From Peromyscus leucopus (lineage: Eukaryota; Chordata; Mammalia; Rodentia; Cricetidae), in assembly GCF_004664715.2 (NCBI RefSeq), contig NC_051068.1, positions 132,204,716 to 132,268,715 on the forward strand: a stretch of DNA of 64,000 bases. The letters are read 5' to 3'. A program made the position numbers and the translations under genes. Under the pieces are notes generated by a model. That model was not told the origin of the DNA. It did not search any database and saw only the letters and a list, made by a program, of their open reading frames with translations. Positions 1 to 13,000 of the stretch are shown in pieces (position 1 is the stretch's first letter; each line of letters begins with the position of its first letter).

Positions 1-159
1 GACCCTGGAGCCCATAACACTGGGCCGAGGACAGATCTCAGTGCTAGAGTCCTGCCAAGCATGCACATGGCCCTACATTCAATCCCCTGCACGGCAAACA
101 AGCAACAACACAAAATTAAATTTTACTGATACTTAAATACATCATCAGGAAGAATTCCA

Positions 160-311
160 GCTGGCCATGTTGGTGCACACCTTTGGTCCCAGCACTTGGG
201 AGGCAGAGTCAGGTAGATGAACATCTGTGAGTTCAAGGCCTGCCTGGTCTACATAGCAAGTTCCAAGAGAACCAGGGCTGCATAAAGAGACTTTGCCTCA
301 AAGAAAAAAAA
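160..311 (+). repeat. B1 SINE
   Basis: It has the B1 order: pol III-like A-box region, CCCAGCACTTGGGAGGCAGA, the GAGTTCAAGGCCTGCCTGGT B-box region, and an A-rich tail near 300-311. Confidence 0.85.
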
Positions 312-665
312 ATTTTTTTAAAAGAAGAAGAAAGAAAGGAATTTCTATCTTTCTTTTTGTTCATTTTGAAGGATTTATTCTGTGTTACACTTACTCTGTG
401 GGCCTGTGAGAACCTATGATTGTCACACAAAGGCTCTGGTCAGTCTGAAGAGCAAGGCTGAGAAGGAGCAGAGACCAGGGGAACCTGTGTTGACCCCTCT
501 TTTCCTTACAATAGATTGTGACTATCCTAGGAGTTTTGAGGAAAGAGGTAGAGGCCTCGTTTTGCAACTGATATAGGGCATTTTAATTTTGAATGAGCAA
601 TGTGACTGTAATGTTTTATCCCTTTGAATATTTAATTCTGCTCTCAGGCAGCCACACAGAGGCCT

Positions 666-1040
666 GGTGTCAGTCACCTTTCTGACTCTGTGACAAAACG
701 CCTGAGTAAATCACTTAGAGAGATTTACTGGCTTGGCTCACAGTTCCAGAGGCTTCTCTCCACAGTCACTGGCTCCCTTGTTCTGAGCCTGTAGCGTTAT
801 TCTCCTGCCGGAAGCCTGTGATAGCCTAAGGCTGATTACTACTACCTCATGGCCACTAAGATGCAGAGAGTTCAGGTCCCCATAGGCCTTCCAAGCACAT
901 CTCCAGTAACCCACTTCCTTCAAGTAGATCCTACCTCCTACAGTTTCTTCTGCCTCCCAAGAATGCCAAGACTCGATCCAGCTGGGGATCTAGCCTTCAA
1001 TACATGAGGTTCTAGGGAGCATTTCGGTTCTAAATCACAG
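666..1040. repeat. Older interspersed repeat, family not assigned
   Basis: It starts CTGTGACAAAACGCCTGAG and ends near CTAAATCACAGCA. Diverged relatives occur at 8541 and 39220, so it is dispersed. I cannot name the family with certainty. Confidence 0.5.
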
Positions 1041-1283
1041 CAAGCTCTGTATTGGAGAATGGCCACTGTGACCAGTGAAGGCTGTGGCATCCATCTTCCC
1101 ATCTATGATCGGCAGACAACTATGACCTCCCTGGAGTTACAACAGTGATGGTTTATAGTCATGTTTTTATCTAGATGCAGATTATTTGCAGTGCCGCTGT
1201 ATCTTCCCAGTGCACCTCTGATAACGTGATCTCCGTGGGCTGTGTAAATGACCCACCTTTGTGGGTAAGAAGCCAACATCCAG

Positions 1284-1518
1284 CCAGGCATAGTGGCGCA
1301 TGCTTTTAATCCCAGCACTCAGTAGGCAAAAGCAGGTGGATCTCTGTGAGTTCAAGGCCAACCTGGTCTACAGAGTGAGATCTAGTACAAGCAGGGATAC
1401 ACAAAGAAACCCTGTCTTAAAAAACAAAAAGAAGAAGAAGAAGAAGAAGAAGAAGAAGGAGGAGGAGGAGGAGGAGGAGGAGGAGGAGGAGGAGGAGGAG
1501 GAGAAGAAGAAGAAGAAG
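1284..1518 (+). mobile_element. B1 SINE with (GAA)n(GGA)n(GAA)n tail and 17-bp target-site duplication
   Basis: The B1 body is 1284-1427. The tail has turned into a pure purine microsatellite (1431-1524, overlapping the right duplication). The direct repeat AAGAAGCCAACATCCAG flanks the unit at 1267-1283 and 1519-1535, which fixes the insertion borders. Confidence 0.92.
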
Positions 1519-1781
1519 AAGAAGCCAACATCCAGTCCCCCACGCCCAGGAGCTATCACCAGCAGACCTTCTGTGAATACTTTAGACTCGAATGCTCTTC
1601 CTCTGCTCACACTCATCCTGTGGACTAGGTTCCTGTGTCTCCAGAGACCAGTAGCAAGATTGACAGGTTCTCTGCAGACCTGGCTTTGTCCAGATCACCC
1701 AGAGAGAAGTGATGGGCTCCAAAACATCTGGGAATTTAGAACCTACTGTTTGAACAGGATCACTGGGTCAGAAGTGGCTAG

Positions 1782-1783
<2 letters not shown>

Positions 1784-1840
<57 letters not shown>
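1784..1840 (+). repeat. (TG)28 microsatellite
   Basis: An uninterrupted TG run that ends 59 bases before the Slc44a3 exon at 1900, on the transcribed-sense strand. Confidence 0.98.
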
Positions 1841-1844
<4 letters not shown>

Positions 1845-1899
1845 GAGGAGTGGGTAATCTCAGGACACATGCCAAGCCTCCTATCACTTTGTTTTCTAG

Positions 1900-2024
1900 T
1901 TGTCTGCGGAGTCTTATGGTGGTTGTATTATGACTACACCAACGACCTCAGCACAGAATTGGACACGGAAAGGGAGAACATGAAGTGCATGCTGGCCTTT
2001 GCCATCGTCGCTACGGTCACGACG
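1900..2024 (+). CDS. Slc44a3: Slc44a3 visible exon a (125 nt)
   Basis: The acceptor TTGTTTTCTAG ends at 1899 and the donor GTAAGA starts at 2025. The exon starts with the last two bases of a codon and ends on a codon boundary. It reads [20 protein letters not shown] then [21 protein letters not shown]: the end of one membrane span, a charged loop, and the first half of the next span. At 125 nt, skipping it would shift the frame. A (TG)n tract ends 59 bases before it. Confidence 0.96.
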
Positions 2025-4761
2025 GTAAGACAAGCCCTTCCGAACGCTGGTTGAGTAGCCACCATCAGCTCTGAACCCAAGTTTCTGAATTCCAGCCAAA
2101 AACAACTTGGATGTTCCAGAAGGCTTAACACTCCAGAGGTCACAGGATGCATGCAGCCTTAGGGAGAACAGTGTCAGGAGTGTTGAGGTCAAGGAGTTTG
2201 TAGTAGATAAAGAGATACTTAGATGTGGGAGATTAGCGGTAACAAAGACAAACCAAGATGCTTGACCAGGAAGAGAATAGTCGAGAAGGCTGAATGGTAT
2301 GGGGGTAAAGGATTCTGGTTTCCCTAATTTGGGAGACTTATAACTATTTCTATGTGGAGGAGAAACCCAGTCAAGAAGGCACAGCAAGTAGCTTTGAGGC
2401 ATTGTCATTTTACGGCACATTCATATTCTCTTGCCTGTTGGCAGCCCATCTCTGGTGTGTGGCATGGAGGTGGGAAAAATAGAAGGTGTTTTCCTTGATC
2501 TTTCAAGAGCCTTATTCTCACCTTTGAACTCTGACTTATGGTGATATTTTATTTTGTACTAAAATGTTAATTGTATGTTAATAAATAAAGTTGCCTGGGG
2601 GTCAGAGCTATTAGAGCCATAGCAAGAGCATGGCGGTGGTGATGCACGCCTTTAATCTCAATACCATAGAAGACATGGAAGTCTCTACAGACAGGCAGTG
2701 ACGAGGCAGTCATGTGTTTGGATTTACAGCCAATGAGAAGGCAGAACAGAAAGTCTATATAAAGTCAAACAGACAGGAAGTAGCTCTCTTTCAAAGAGGT
2801 CTCTGGCGGAAGAGCTAGCTACAGCAGGAAGGGCAAGGCTCTTAGCTCTGATCTCTTGACTTTCTTCTTTGCATTGGTTCTGTGTTCATTATTTAACAAG
2901 ACAGTTGGTTACATCTACACTGACTGGCTCCTTTAGGCAGGGACTCAGCCTTGTTCGCCATTGTGACTGTGGGATCTCACACAGAGGCCAGTACATAGTA
3001 AGGTCTGAGTCAGTGCTTGGGAGTTGATCTTTTCAGTTACAACAGAAGTAATAAGTATCTTCCAAGAGAGCCGCTTGAGGCCAGTTAGACACTTCCGTTT
3101 CCAGCCCCACCCAGCCCTTCTCCGCTCTGCAGTGGTTTGCTCTGGCCTCTCTCTCAACAGGCGATTCTCCTCGTCTTGATCTTCACACTCAGAAAGAGAA
3201 TGAAATCGGCAGTCGAGCTTCTCCAGGTGACAAACAAAGCCATCAGCCGCTGTCCTTTCCTGCTCTTCCAACCACTGTGGACATTCGCCATCCTCATTTC
3301 CTTCTGGGTCCTCTGGGTGGCTGTGCTGCTGAGGCTGGGAACTGCCGGTAAGTGGCGCCGTTTTAGAACTGAGCCGGTTCCTGGGAGCCCCAAAGCTCTT
3401 CTGGAACCAGGGGCTCAGTCACGGGGGACACTTTTGACTGGCCTTGGGGAAGCTGGGTTTTATGAGTTAATGAATTCAGTCAGGCTTGAAAACTTAGGTG
3501 AAACTTTAATATGAACCAAAGCTCACAGGGAGATGACTGTTAAATGTCTTCAGGTTTAAAGCTGGAGAATATAGCTCAGTGGGTGGAGACCTTCCCTAGC
3601 AAGCATAAAACCCTGAGTGAAATGGCACATGCTTATAATATCAGCATTACAGAAGTGGGGACAGGAAAATCACAAGTCCACAGTCATCCTTGGCTACTTA
3701 GTAAGTTTGAGCCAGCCTGGGCTGCATGAAACCCTGTCTCAAAACAAACAACAACAACAAAGTCTCCAGGTTTAAATCTTCTCCAAAGTAATTTGCCAGC
3801 TCCTGACAAATTAGTACTTCACAGATGGCACAGACTCCAGGGAAGATTCTGCTAAGTGAGTTGATTCCAGCAAGGCCAGCTTAAGTTTAAAACAAGTACA
3901 TGTGGCCGTTCAGATTGCTTTGGTTTTGAAAGGCCACGCTGTAGCCTTCGTTCTCCTGGCGTATCCCAAGGCTGCGTCTCCACCAGGGGTCTTCCTCACA
4001 ATCAGTTTCACTACTTTACCACACCCATATGTGGACCCCACCTGCAGGGATTCTGATCTTATTTGATTTGGGGGTAGGACAAAGTAGGTGGATGGATGGA
4101 TGAATGGATGAATGGATGGATGGATGGACGGACGGATAGATGAATGAATGGATGGACAGATTTGGTATGGATATTTTTTGCTGGGTGGTCATGGCATTCT
4201 CCATTAATCCTAGCACTTGGGAGGCAGAGGCATGCAGATCTCCATTTGAGGCCAGCTTGGTCTACAGAGTGAGTTCCAGGATAGTTATGGCTATACAGAG
4301 AAAGCCTATCTTGAAAACAAACAAATATATAAACAATATATATATATTTTTATCATGCTAGTGGGGCATTAAGATTCTACATCAGTGTCATTCAAAGTGC
4401 TGTCTACAACGGTGCCGAAAGCCTAGGCCTAGGTATATACCCCATTGGTGCCTTCACTGAGAACTTCCTGTTATGAGAAAAAAATGGAGGGGACCCTGAA
4501 AAGATAGTACTTTCTTGCAACCACAAGGACCTGAGTTTGATCACCAGAACCCAACAGGTAGAGAGAGTCAGATCAGAGGGTCACTGGTTGGGGGATAGCC
4601 TGGCCTACTGGTCAAGTTCTACTGGTCAATCCCAGACCAATGAGAGGCACTGTCTCAATAATGAATTAGATGCTGCCTGGAGAGTAACACCTGAGGTTGT
4701 CCTCTAGCTTCTACACACACCTGCACACATGAGCTCCTTCATAAACATGTATACACACAGA

Positions 4762-4808
<47 letters not shown>

Positions 4809-7005
4809 GCTGGAAGAAATAACATGCTCAGTGGTGACCTTCATTCAACTGAAGCCAACTGAAGTATCCTTGCAGACTGGTACCAACCAGTGTGAGGACC
4901 AGCAGCTGGTCGGCGGCCCACAGTCCTGAAAATGCTTTGACTTTGCTCTTCGATTTGGTGATGGCCCAGATTCACACTCTGTGGCAAGTACAAGCAGTGA
5001 GTTACTTTACGAGACTGTTCCCAGGCAGACAAAAGCAGGAACAGACGTCACATCAATGAGGCTGGTGCAGTTCCTAATACGTTATCAAGTGTATCTTCTC
5101 CATTCAGTGAGGCAAAAATACATGCTCTTGCATGATGTCTACAATACAGATGCAGGCCCACGTCACAGAACAACTTCAGAGTTGTAGCTTCTTCTAAACT
5201 CAGTCCCCTTCCCTCTCCTCTGGAATTAAGTGATCCTACAGAATTAAGATGCTCACAGGTCCTTGGAAGCCACAGCCCCGGGAGACCCACATGTCCAGCT
5301 CTGGGGATGCTGGAGGAGCAGCCTCTTCTTCTGGAGGTCTCTGAAGGCCTCTAGGAATGTCCAATAACCACCCAGAGAGGAACCTGGGTCAAGCAGATAG
5401 ACTATGATCATCAGAATGAGCTTTGTCTAGAAAGGAAAGAAAACTGAAAGATGTAAGGTAACGTGCACAAGATCCCAGTGCCTTCTTCCTCCACAACCTC
5501 TGCTCTTCCTTGCCATGTCATAGTTGAGAGGACCGCGTGGGCTCCCACCGTGGCGTCTCACTTCAGCCTTTAGAAAAGTGGCAGGAAGGAAGATGAGCAC
5601 CCTTCCTCAGAAGTCACAGGCAGCACAGAACTCTACCCAACCCCAGTGGCCAGCCCCAAGGGACACGCTAACACCTACCTGCTAAGGAGGTCGGGAAATG
5701 AAGTTTCCATTTGCCCAGCCATGCATAGTGCAAAACTTAGAGGTCTATGACCCAGAAGGGAGGAGAACCTCTACTACAGCGGCACCTGAGAGGAATGCAC
5801 ACTGAGAGCCTTCCTCTAGCTCACTAGCTCAAGGTAGGCTCAGTGATGTCAGAAGGCAGAGCAGGAGCTGTGTGCGCCAAGTGGAGAAGCCAGCCGTGTG
5901 TTGAAAGGCCCCCAGCTGACTCCACACCAGGTGGTTCTCCTCCTCCAGCACTACGGTCCCCTTGTAACTTGTCTGCCATTCTGGAGTTTAAAGCGAGAAA
6001 ATTAAAGACCCAGTAACCCAGTCACCCTTGATCTTCATGCAGCGAGGATGAGCCACGGCTCTCTGCTTCAAAGCTCTCTCGAATGGCGTCTCCACACTTT
6101 CCACTACTGACCTCACTTTCCGAGTGAAGCACCGACCCCACGGTGCAAGTGGATAGGCTGGAAATTGCCAGAATATCTGAAACAGATGGAGCAAATATAG
6201 ACTCAGTGCAGGTCGAGAGAATCCCAGGAGAAGGGCCTGGTCTCAGGCAAGAAGGAAAAAACCCAGTCCTGAGAGTTGCCAGTGACACAGTAGAGTTTCT
6301 GCTCCAAAGCTGACTTGAGATTGGACTGCTAACTTGGTGCCTCGTGACATTCTCCTCCTTGGATCCAACAACAGTGCATTGACAGCCTCGGTCACAAGGA
6401 CCCAGAGCGAAGAAGGCAGGGAGGCAGGAGGCCATTTGGTTTGACTGTAGCCTGTTTTTCCACAGCCACCTCAGAAGACCATGTGTCAGAGTGTGATAGT
6501 TCTCTGTTAGTGCAAGAGCTCAGGGGGCATGGATGAGAGGAGCCTGGGGGGAGAAAACATGAGCTGAGAGTCTAGAACCGAATGTAGCTCTCCGTCCGGG
6601 TAAGTTGGTCTTTGCCTTCCCAGCAGAGCGGGCGCTACAAAGAGTTACCCTTGCCCTCGCAGCTGTAGTCCAGGATCATGGACTCCCTCAGGCCACCTGA
6701 CCCTCCTTTCTACACACTCATGGGCTGTCCAAGAGCACAAAGTCCCTTTTGTTCCCCAAGACCTCTTCTTTCAGTGTCAGTGGCTTGGCTCTGGGCCAAG
6801 CAGGCCAGCAACTGCATCGATGTTTGACTCTAGGAAGATGCCCCCGCTGTGCCTGTGAGAAGTGCGAGCAGCTTCCATGTCTTGGGAAAGGATGCTTTGC
6901 CAGAGAACACAGGTGGATAGTGCTCGGTGTCTCTCTGTGTCATTTAATGTCCTCTCGGGCAGTGATATGAGAGGACAGGATCTCTCTGTGTGTCCTACAG
7001 TGAAG

Positions 7006-7042
<37 letters not shown>

Positions 7043-10000
7043 TGTGTGTGTGTGTGTGTGTGCTGTGGGGGGTATCCTCAGCAGGTAAATATTTATGAGT
7101 TTTCTTTAGGGGCTGGTGGTTGAATAAGTTAATAATTTAATGTGCAAAAAATACAGTGAATTTTGGTGGGTCGTGTTTCCTCGTGTGATCTGTTTCTCTA
7201 GTGACTTCATTCATCTGTTCACTAGTTCACAAGTTGTGGCATTTTGGAGATCATCTCAGCAGAGCCTATGAACATCCTGACAGCAGTAACATCTCGTAGT
7301 AGTCTGTTAGGACCTGTCTTCTAACTAATCCAATGACGTAAAGAGCCTGCTGTGATGGTGCACACCTGTCACTCCAGGAGGGACACTCAGAGGCTACAGC
7401 TGGGGGATCAGAAATTCAAGGCCTGGGCTACAAGGAGAGACCCTGCCTTTAAAAACCAAAGTCAAAACCAAACAAAAAGCAAAAGTCGTAGTTACCTTAG
7501 GAATCCAGCACACGCTGTTGGTGAGCAGAAAAGAGCCCAGATGATCTGGGTGGCAAGAGATCACTACGGTGGCCTAGAAGTCCAGAGTGGAGAACAATAG
7601 AAAAGGGTGTGTGTGTGGGGGGGGTATTTCCAGGTCCACGCGGTGCCTGAAAGGGCAGTCACAGCCATGTACACAGTGCACTTGGAACAGGCACTCAGCT
7701 ACGCTTGGAGAGGAGGCAGCAGGCTCAAACAGAGTTCCCATCAGAGGCGCCAGGGGCCAGGCTGCTTCAGATTTCCTGGGGAATCAGTTCTCTGTGCTAT
7801 GTCCATGGGAGGCTGAGCTGGAGGAGAGCTTTGCCTTGCAATTGAAGGGCCGTATGTTGTGGCTGTTGTTGTTGTTGTTGTTGTTGTTAGGAATTAACAT
7901 TGACTAAGGAATATCTCACACTGGTCTCAGCCACACTCATTATTTGTTCCCCCTCTGCTGTGCCTGGTGGATTTGAGAACACAGTATCTAAGAAAATTAT
8001 CAGAGATCTAGAAGATGATTCAAGTTATTTCACTGAGCCTGCCGATGGCCAGCCTTGTCTTGGAACAGAGCGAGGAAGAGAAGAGAGTCTGCAGGGGCTT
8101 CCAGAAGTTCAGGTCATTTCACTGCTGCAGAGAAAAGCCGTCCTCATGGGCCACTCTGTGCCTTGCTCCAGTGTGATCTGACCTAGAACCCACTCCCCTT
8201 CCCGACTCTCACCCCAGCCCCCCACCGCCAACTGCTTCAGAAGCTAGGCATTCTTAAATTTGTTTCCAGTGTTCTGTTTCGTGATGATAGTCTACAAATT
8301 TCTTGGGCATGTAAACTTGAGTATTTCTTGTGTATTGTTTTCATATTCTTCCTTCTTTCAGCAAATACTGATTGTCTGCCTAGTATGTGCTCATCTCTGG
8401 AGATGTATTATGTGTGCCTACTATGTGCTTTGGGTACTTGAAATAGAGCAGTGAGTCAATAGTCCCTTTCTCCAGCAAGAGGAGTAAATATCGTGTGTCT
8501 CAAGGTGCTCGTTACTATGAAAAAGATGTGTGGCTGCCTTAGTTAAGGTGTCTATTGCTATGATAAAACCCCATGACCAAAAGCAACTTAGGGAGGAAGG
8601 GGTTTATTTGGCTTATGCTTCCACATCACTGTACAATATTGAAGGAAGTCAGGACAGGAACTCAAACAGGGCAGAAACCTGGAGCTGATACAGAGGCCGT
8701 GGAGGAGTCCTGCTTACTGGCTTATTCAGCCTGCTTTCCTAGAGTACCCTGGGTCACCGGGCCAGGGTGGTACCTCCCATGGTGAGGTAGACCCTCACAC
8801 ATGAATTATCAATCAAGAAAATGCACCCACAGGCCAATCTGGCAGGGGCATTTTCTCAGTTGAAATTCCCCTTTTAAGATGAGTCTAGCTTGTCATCATC
8901 CACAAGTATAAGAACATTAAGGAGAGGGGAACTCTCTTACTACACATCTTACTAATGTGTAGTTGGCTTTTTTTTTCTTTTGGGGGGGCCACACCCAGCT
9001 CCCAAATAAAGATTTAGAGGCTTCATATTCTTTGTTACAAATGCCTGTCCTCCACTTAGGCTTGTTTCTAGCCAGCTTTTCTGACTTAACTAATTATCCT
9101 GTTTCTCTTTATCTATGTATTTCCCTTGGAACTTTTTATCTTTCTTTCCTTCTTTCTGCATGTCTTACTTCCCTGCTTCCTCTGTGGCTGTTAGCTGGGT
9201 AGCTCAGTGGCTGGCCCCTGGTGTCCCAGTCCTCATTTCCTTCTCCTTTTCTCCTCCACTCTTTCTTCTCCCTCATTCTTTCCTCTTGCCTAGATTTCTC
9301 CTCCTATATTTATTCTCTCTGCCCACCAGCCCTGCCTATCCTTTCTCTGCCTAGCTATTGGCCATTCAGCTCTTTATTAGACCAATCAGGTGCCTTAGGC
9401 AGGCCAGGTGAAACAAATGCAACACATCTTTACATCATTAAACAAATGCCACGTGAACAAAAGTAACATACCTCTACACAGTTAAAATAACAGTCTGCAG
9501 CATAGACAAATACAACACATCTTTGCCTGGTTATAATATCCCACAGCAGACATGTTTGTTCTTTCTCTGTCTCTCGGCTCAGTGTGCTACATCAGAATGG
9601 ACATTAATGGACATTTTCCTCTTATTTTCCCTAATTTTCCTGCAGCCAGAGCAGAGGCAGAAGCTAGGCTGGGGGGCTCAGAAGGCCACAGAGTCAGTAA
9701 GACCTGTAGGCCAGTTTTCTAGAAAAGCTGCAAGAAAAATACACAGAACATTTTAGAAAACTGAGCCTTTTGAATTGTGTCTGCTCCTTTGGGGAACCTG
9801 TCCTGTCTGGTTGTTGGTCTGTCTTTCTTACAAATCTGCCATTTACAATGATCAGTTTACCACTACAGTCTCTTAAAATGCTTTAAAACTTGCCAATAAC
9901 ATCAAGGCTACAGCTAGGTATATAATGAATTCTACCAGGTTATTCTAGTGTGTTGCAGAGAGATCTAGAAAGTTGCCTCAAACATCTTCAATAGAATATC

Positions 10001-13000
10001 TTGTGGATTGGAATAATGTCTCTGCTCTTCCAGAGGACCTAGGTTCAATTCCTAGCACCCAGATGTCAACTCACAGCCATCTGTAATTCCAGTTGCAGGG
10101 GATATGATACCTTCTTGTGGCCTCCATACCTTCTGTGTATACACACAGACACAAATGCAGGCAAGACACCCACACACATAAAATTGAAGTTAAAAAATAG
10201 AACATGTCCTTTGAAGAGTGTCCACCAATCTCTATGTCCATCCACTAATTCAACGTTTACTGTGAGCTAAAAATCCTGAGCTGAGCAGTGGTGGTGCACA
10301 CCTTTAATCCCAGCCCTTGGGAAGCGGTGGCAGGCAGATCTTTGAGGTGTAAGCCAGCCTGGTCTACAAAGTAAGTTCCAGAACATCCAGGGCTATAGAG
10401 AGAGAAACTCTGTCTTGAAAAAAAAAAAATTCTATTAAAACATGTGGAAATGTAGCTTTCCTTCTCAGTTAGAAGACAGGAAAACACACAGTGAGTAAAG
10501 CAAGCAAATGACAGAATAATTGGTAAGAGGTATGGAGAAAAGCGAATCAGAGGAAAAGAACCGTAAATGTCTGAGGAGACAGGAGCTCATTTTTAATTTG
10601 GCCATAGGGTTAGGGTTAGGGTTGAGCAAAAGAACATACTTGAACAAAGACTTGAAAGCAGTGTAGACAGGGCCACAAGGCAGACCTAGGGAAGGAAGAA
10701 TGTCTCAAGTAGAAGACCGTAAAGAAGACAGGGTTCTGGGGCACAGGAAGGAAGCACATTCAGCTAGAATGGTGTCATTAAGACAGCAGACCGAAGTCAG
10801 AGAAGGCATGAGGTCAAATCCTGGGATGTGTGGTGGGAAGTTCAGAGAACAGGAACATGACACGATGTTCTTTTTAATGCATTTACAGGATGGAGAGAGA
10901 TGGCGGTGCCCGGCTACCAGGTCTTTGTGTTGCAGTGTCACATACTGGGCTCTGCAACGACTTCAGAATGAGTAGCATTTGCTGGTGCAGTAGATGAAGG
11001 AGGAAGGCCAAAGAGCTGGCCATGGCTTTGTGTTGTTTTGTCTTTTCTCTAACTTTAGCCGCTGGAAGATGAGATGGGAATTAACAGAGATGGGGCAGAA
11101 AGTTCAGAGGGGCATTTCATAAGTAGAAATTAATTTAGGGAGTTATTTTTTTTAACAACTAGATGGATGTTTCTAATAAGCAATGAGTCTGAAGTTCAGA
11201 AGGAACGTACAAACAGTATTTGGGAGGAGATAGAGGATTGTGCTTTGAGACATTTCAGTGTTGAGACATCCTAGAAGGCTGGGGCTCAGCTCGGTGGTAG
11301 AGCACTTGCCTAGATTTGCTCTTGAAAATAAATAGCCAGGCGGTGGTGTCACATGCCTTTAATCCCAGCACTCGGGAAGCAGAGGCAGGCGATCTCTGTG
11401 AGTTCGAGGCCAGCCTGGGCTACCAAGTGAGTTCTAGGAAAGGCGCAAAACTACACAGAGAACCCCTGTCTTGAAAAACCAAAATAAATAAATAAGTGGG
11501 TTCTGGAGAAAAGGAGGGACAGCAATGGGGGCTGAGAGTGAAGGCTGGGGGTAGGTGACAAGAGTGGTATTCTGGAAAAAGGTTTCCAGGGCCTGTGAGT
11601 GGTTCCGTGTCTAAGCTAGGAATGGAGATCTCAGCATTGATTTCTTACAGCACATCGGAGGTCAGTCTATTGTAATTGTTGTAGATGAGGGGGAAGGGGG
11701 CCATGATTGGAGCCTCATGAAGGGAGGATAGGAATTGGAAAGATCTAGTATATGGTCAGTCGGGACGGATTGGACTGTGAAAGAGCCAAGGAAGCAGCAG
11801 TCCAGAGTCGATTTGTTTTCATGGAGAGGAGTTGAGAATGGCCCAGGAAAGGGAGTATTTTGATGGAGAAGAGCAGAATTGTGAAGATGACTTTTCAAGG
11901 GTGTGGGAAAGAGTAGGATCTAATGGCAGGGTTGGCCTCAGGCTCAAGGGCAGCTTGCCCTTTGAAGGGCCGAGGTTAAATTCTGGACACGTTGATAAGT
12001 ATGCGTGGGGAGCAGGCAGGAGTGAGGTCTTCCGATTGCCTCATTTTTCTTAGAGCAACAGGAAGTGAAGTTATCGGCTCTGTGGCTGGAGGAGAGATTA
12101 TAAAGCAGTTGTCGAGAAGACTAGATGAGCAAACCAACATGGCCACCTGTTAAGTCCTCAGAGTCTCAGAGGAGGCATCTTCTGGTTTTCTTTCGCATAT
12201 TCCATTTTTCCTGCTAATAGCTAATGTCCATCAAAATGCCAGCATGCGGTAGGTGTTCAATAAGTGTTTAATTTCAGCATTGGGATCATATTACCCATAA
12301 CTCCTTTGTAATTAACCATGCATCACGCTTTATTCTTAGCACCTTATCGGTTTATTACATTTGCAGGTGGTGGCTACTTGTGTCACATTTAGATTCAGGA
12401 AGCGATGCAGTCAAGTCACGAGGGAATGCGAAGCAGCTATTGCAATCCTTAGTGATAAGTGAAAACACAGATTTGCTTGTGGTTGGTCAGCTCCCCAACA
12501 GGATCTTGCCCGCACCTCCAAGGCCCATCCAGGAGAGGGCAGTCCTGCATGCATAAGCATTCCTGCCCCACCCTCAGGCTCTGGAACACGGTGAAGGTTC
12601 CCAGGCTTTCAAGCCACAGTGCCTGATCCTTTAAGAGATTTATTTGCTTAAAGCAGTGGTTCTCTTGCAGTGATTTCCCCCCGAGTGGCATTTGGCATCA
12701 TCTGGAGGTATTTTGAATCATCATAAATGGGGAGTAGAGGCAAAGTGCACTCCTAAACACCCACAAATGGATCAAACAATCGCTACGCTCTACAGGGAGA
12801 TAATCTGCTCCAAAGTGCCAACCAGTGCACTGAGAAGCTGAATAATCCTCTCTCAATGAACATCTGTAAACAACTCAGTAAAACTGAGACAGAGGAAGAA
12901 ATGAAAGGCACTCAGGGAGATGCAGAGATGGCTCCCTGGGTAAAAGCACTTGGTGTTTGAGCCTGACAACCTGTGTTTGGATCCCCAAAACCTCCATAAA

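Larger units (their letters stand above)
1..1899. other. Slc44a3 intron upstream of the first visible exon
   Basis: No coding exon was seen here. It holds a B1 (160-311), an older interspersed repeat (about 666-1040; its CTGTGACAAAAC start resembles copies at 8541 and 39220), a second B1 with a polypurine tail (1284-1518) and a (TG)n tract (1784-1840). The remaining sequence looks unique. Confidence 0.7.

Noticed and set aside
1300..1842. 180-codon open frame
   Set aside because: It is B1 sequence plus GAA/GGA and TG microsatellites, giving K/E runs and a CV repeat; low-complexity artefact.
1914..2420. 168-codon open frame on the minus strand
   Set aside because: Antisense to a real Slc44a3 exon and into its intron; no recognisable domain.
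3137..3514. 125-codon open frame starting upstream of exon b
   Set aside because: Only 3161-3347 is coding; the start and end are intronic read-through. It would matter only if the LTR-like promoter is real.
4089..4157. Regular short repeats that might suggest an array
   Set aside because: Simple tetranucleotide microsatellite without unique spacers; the same applies to the other periodic tracts, so no CRISPR-like array exists.
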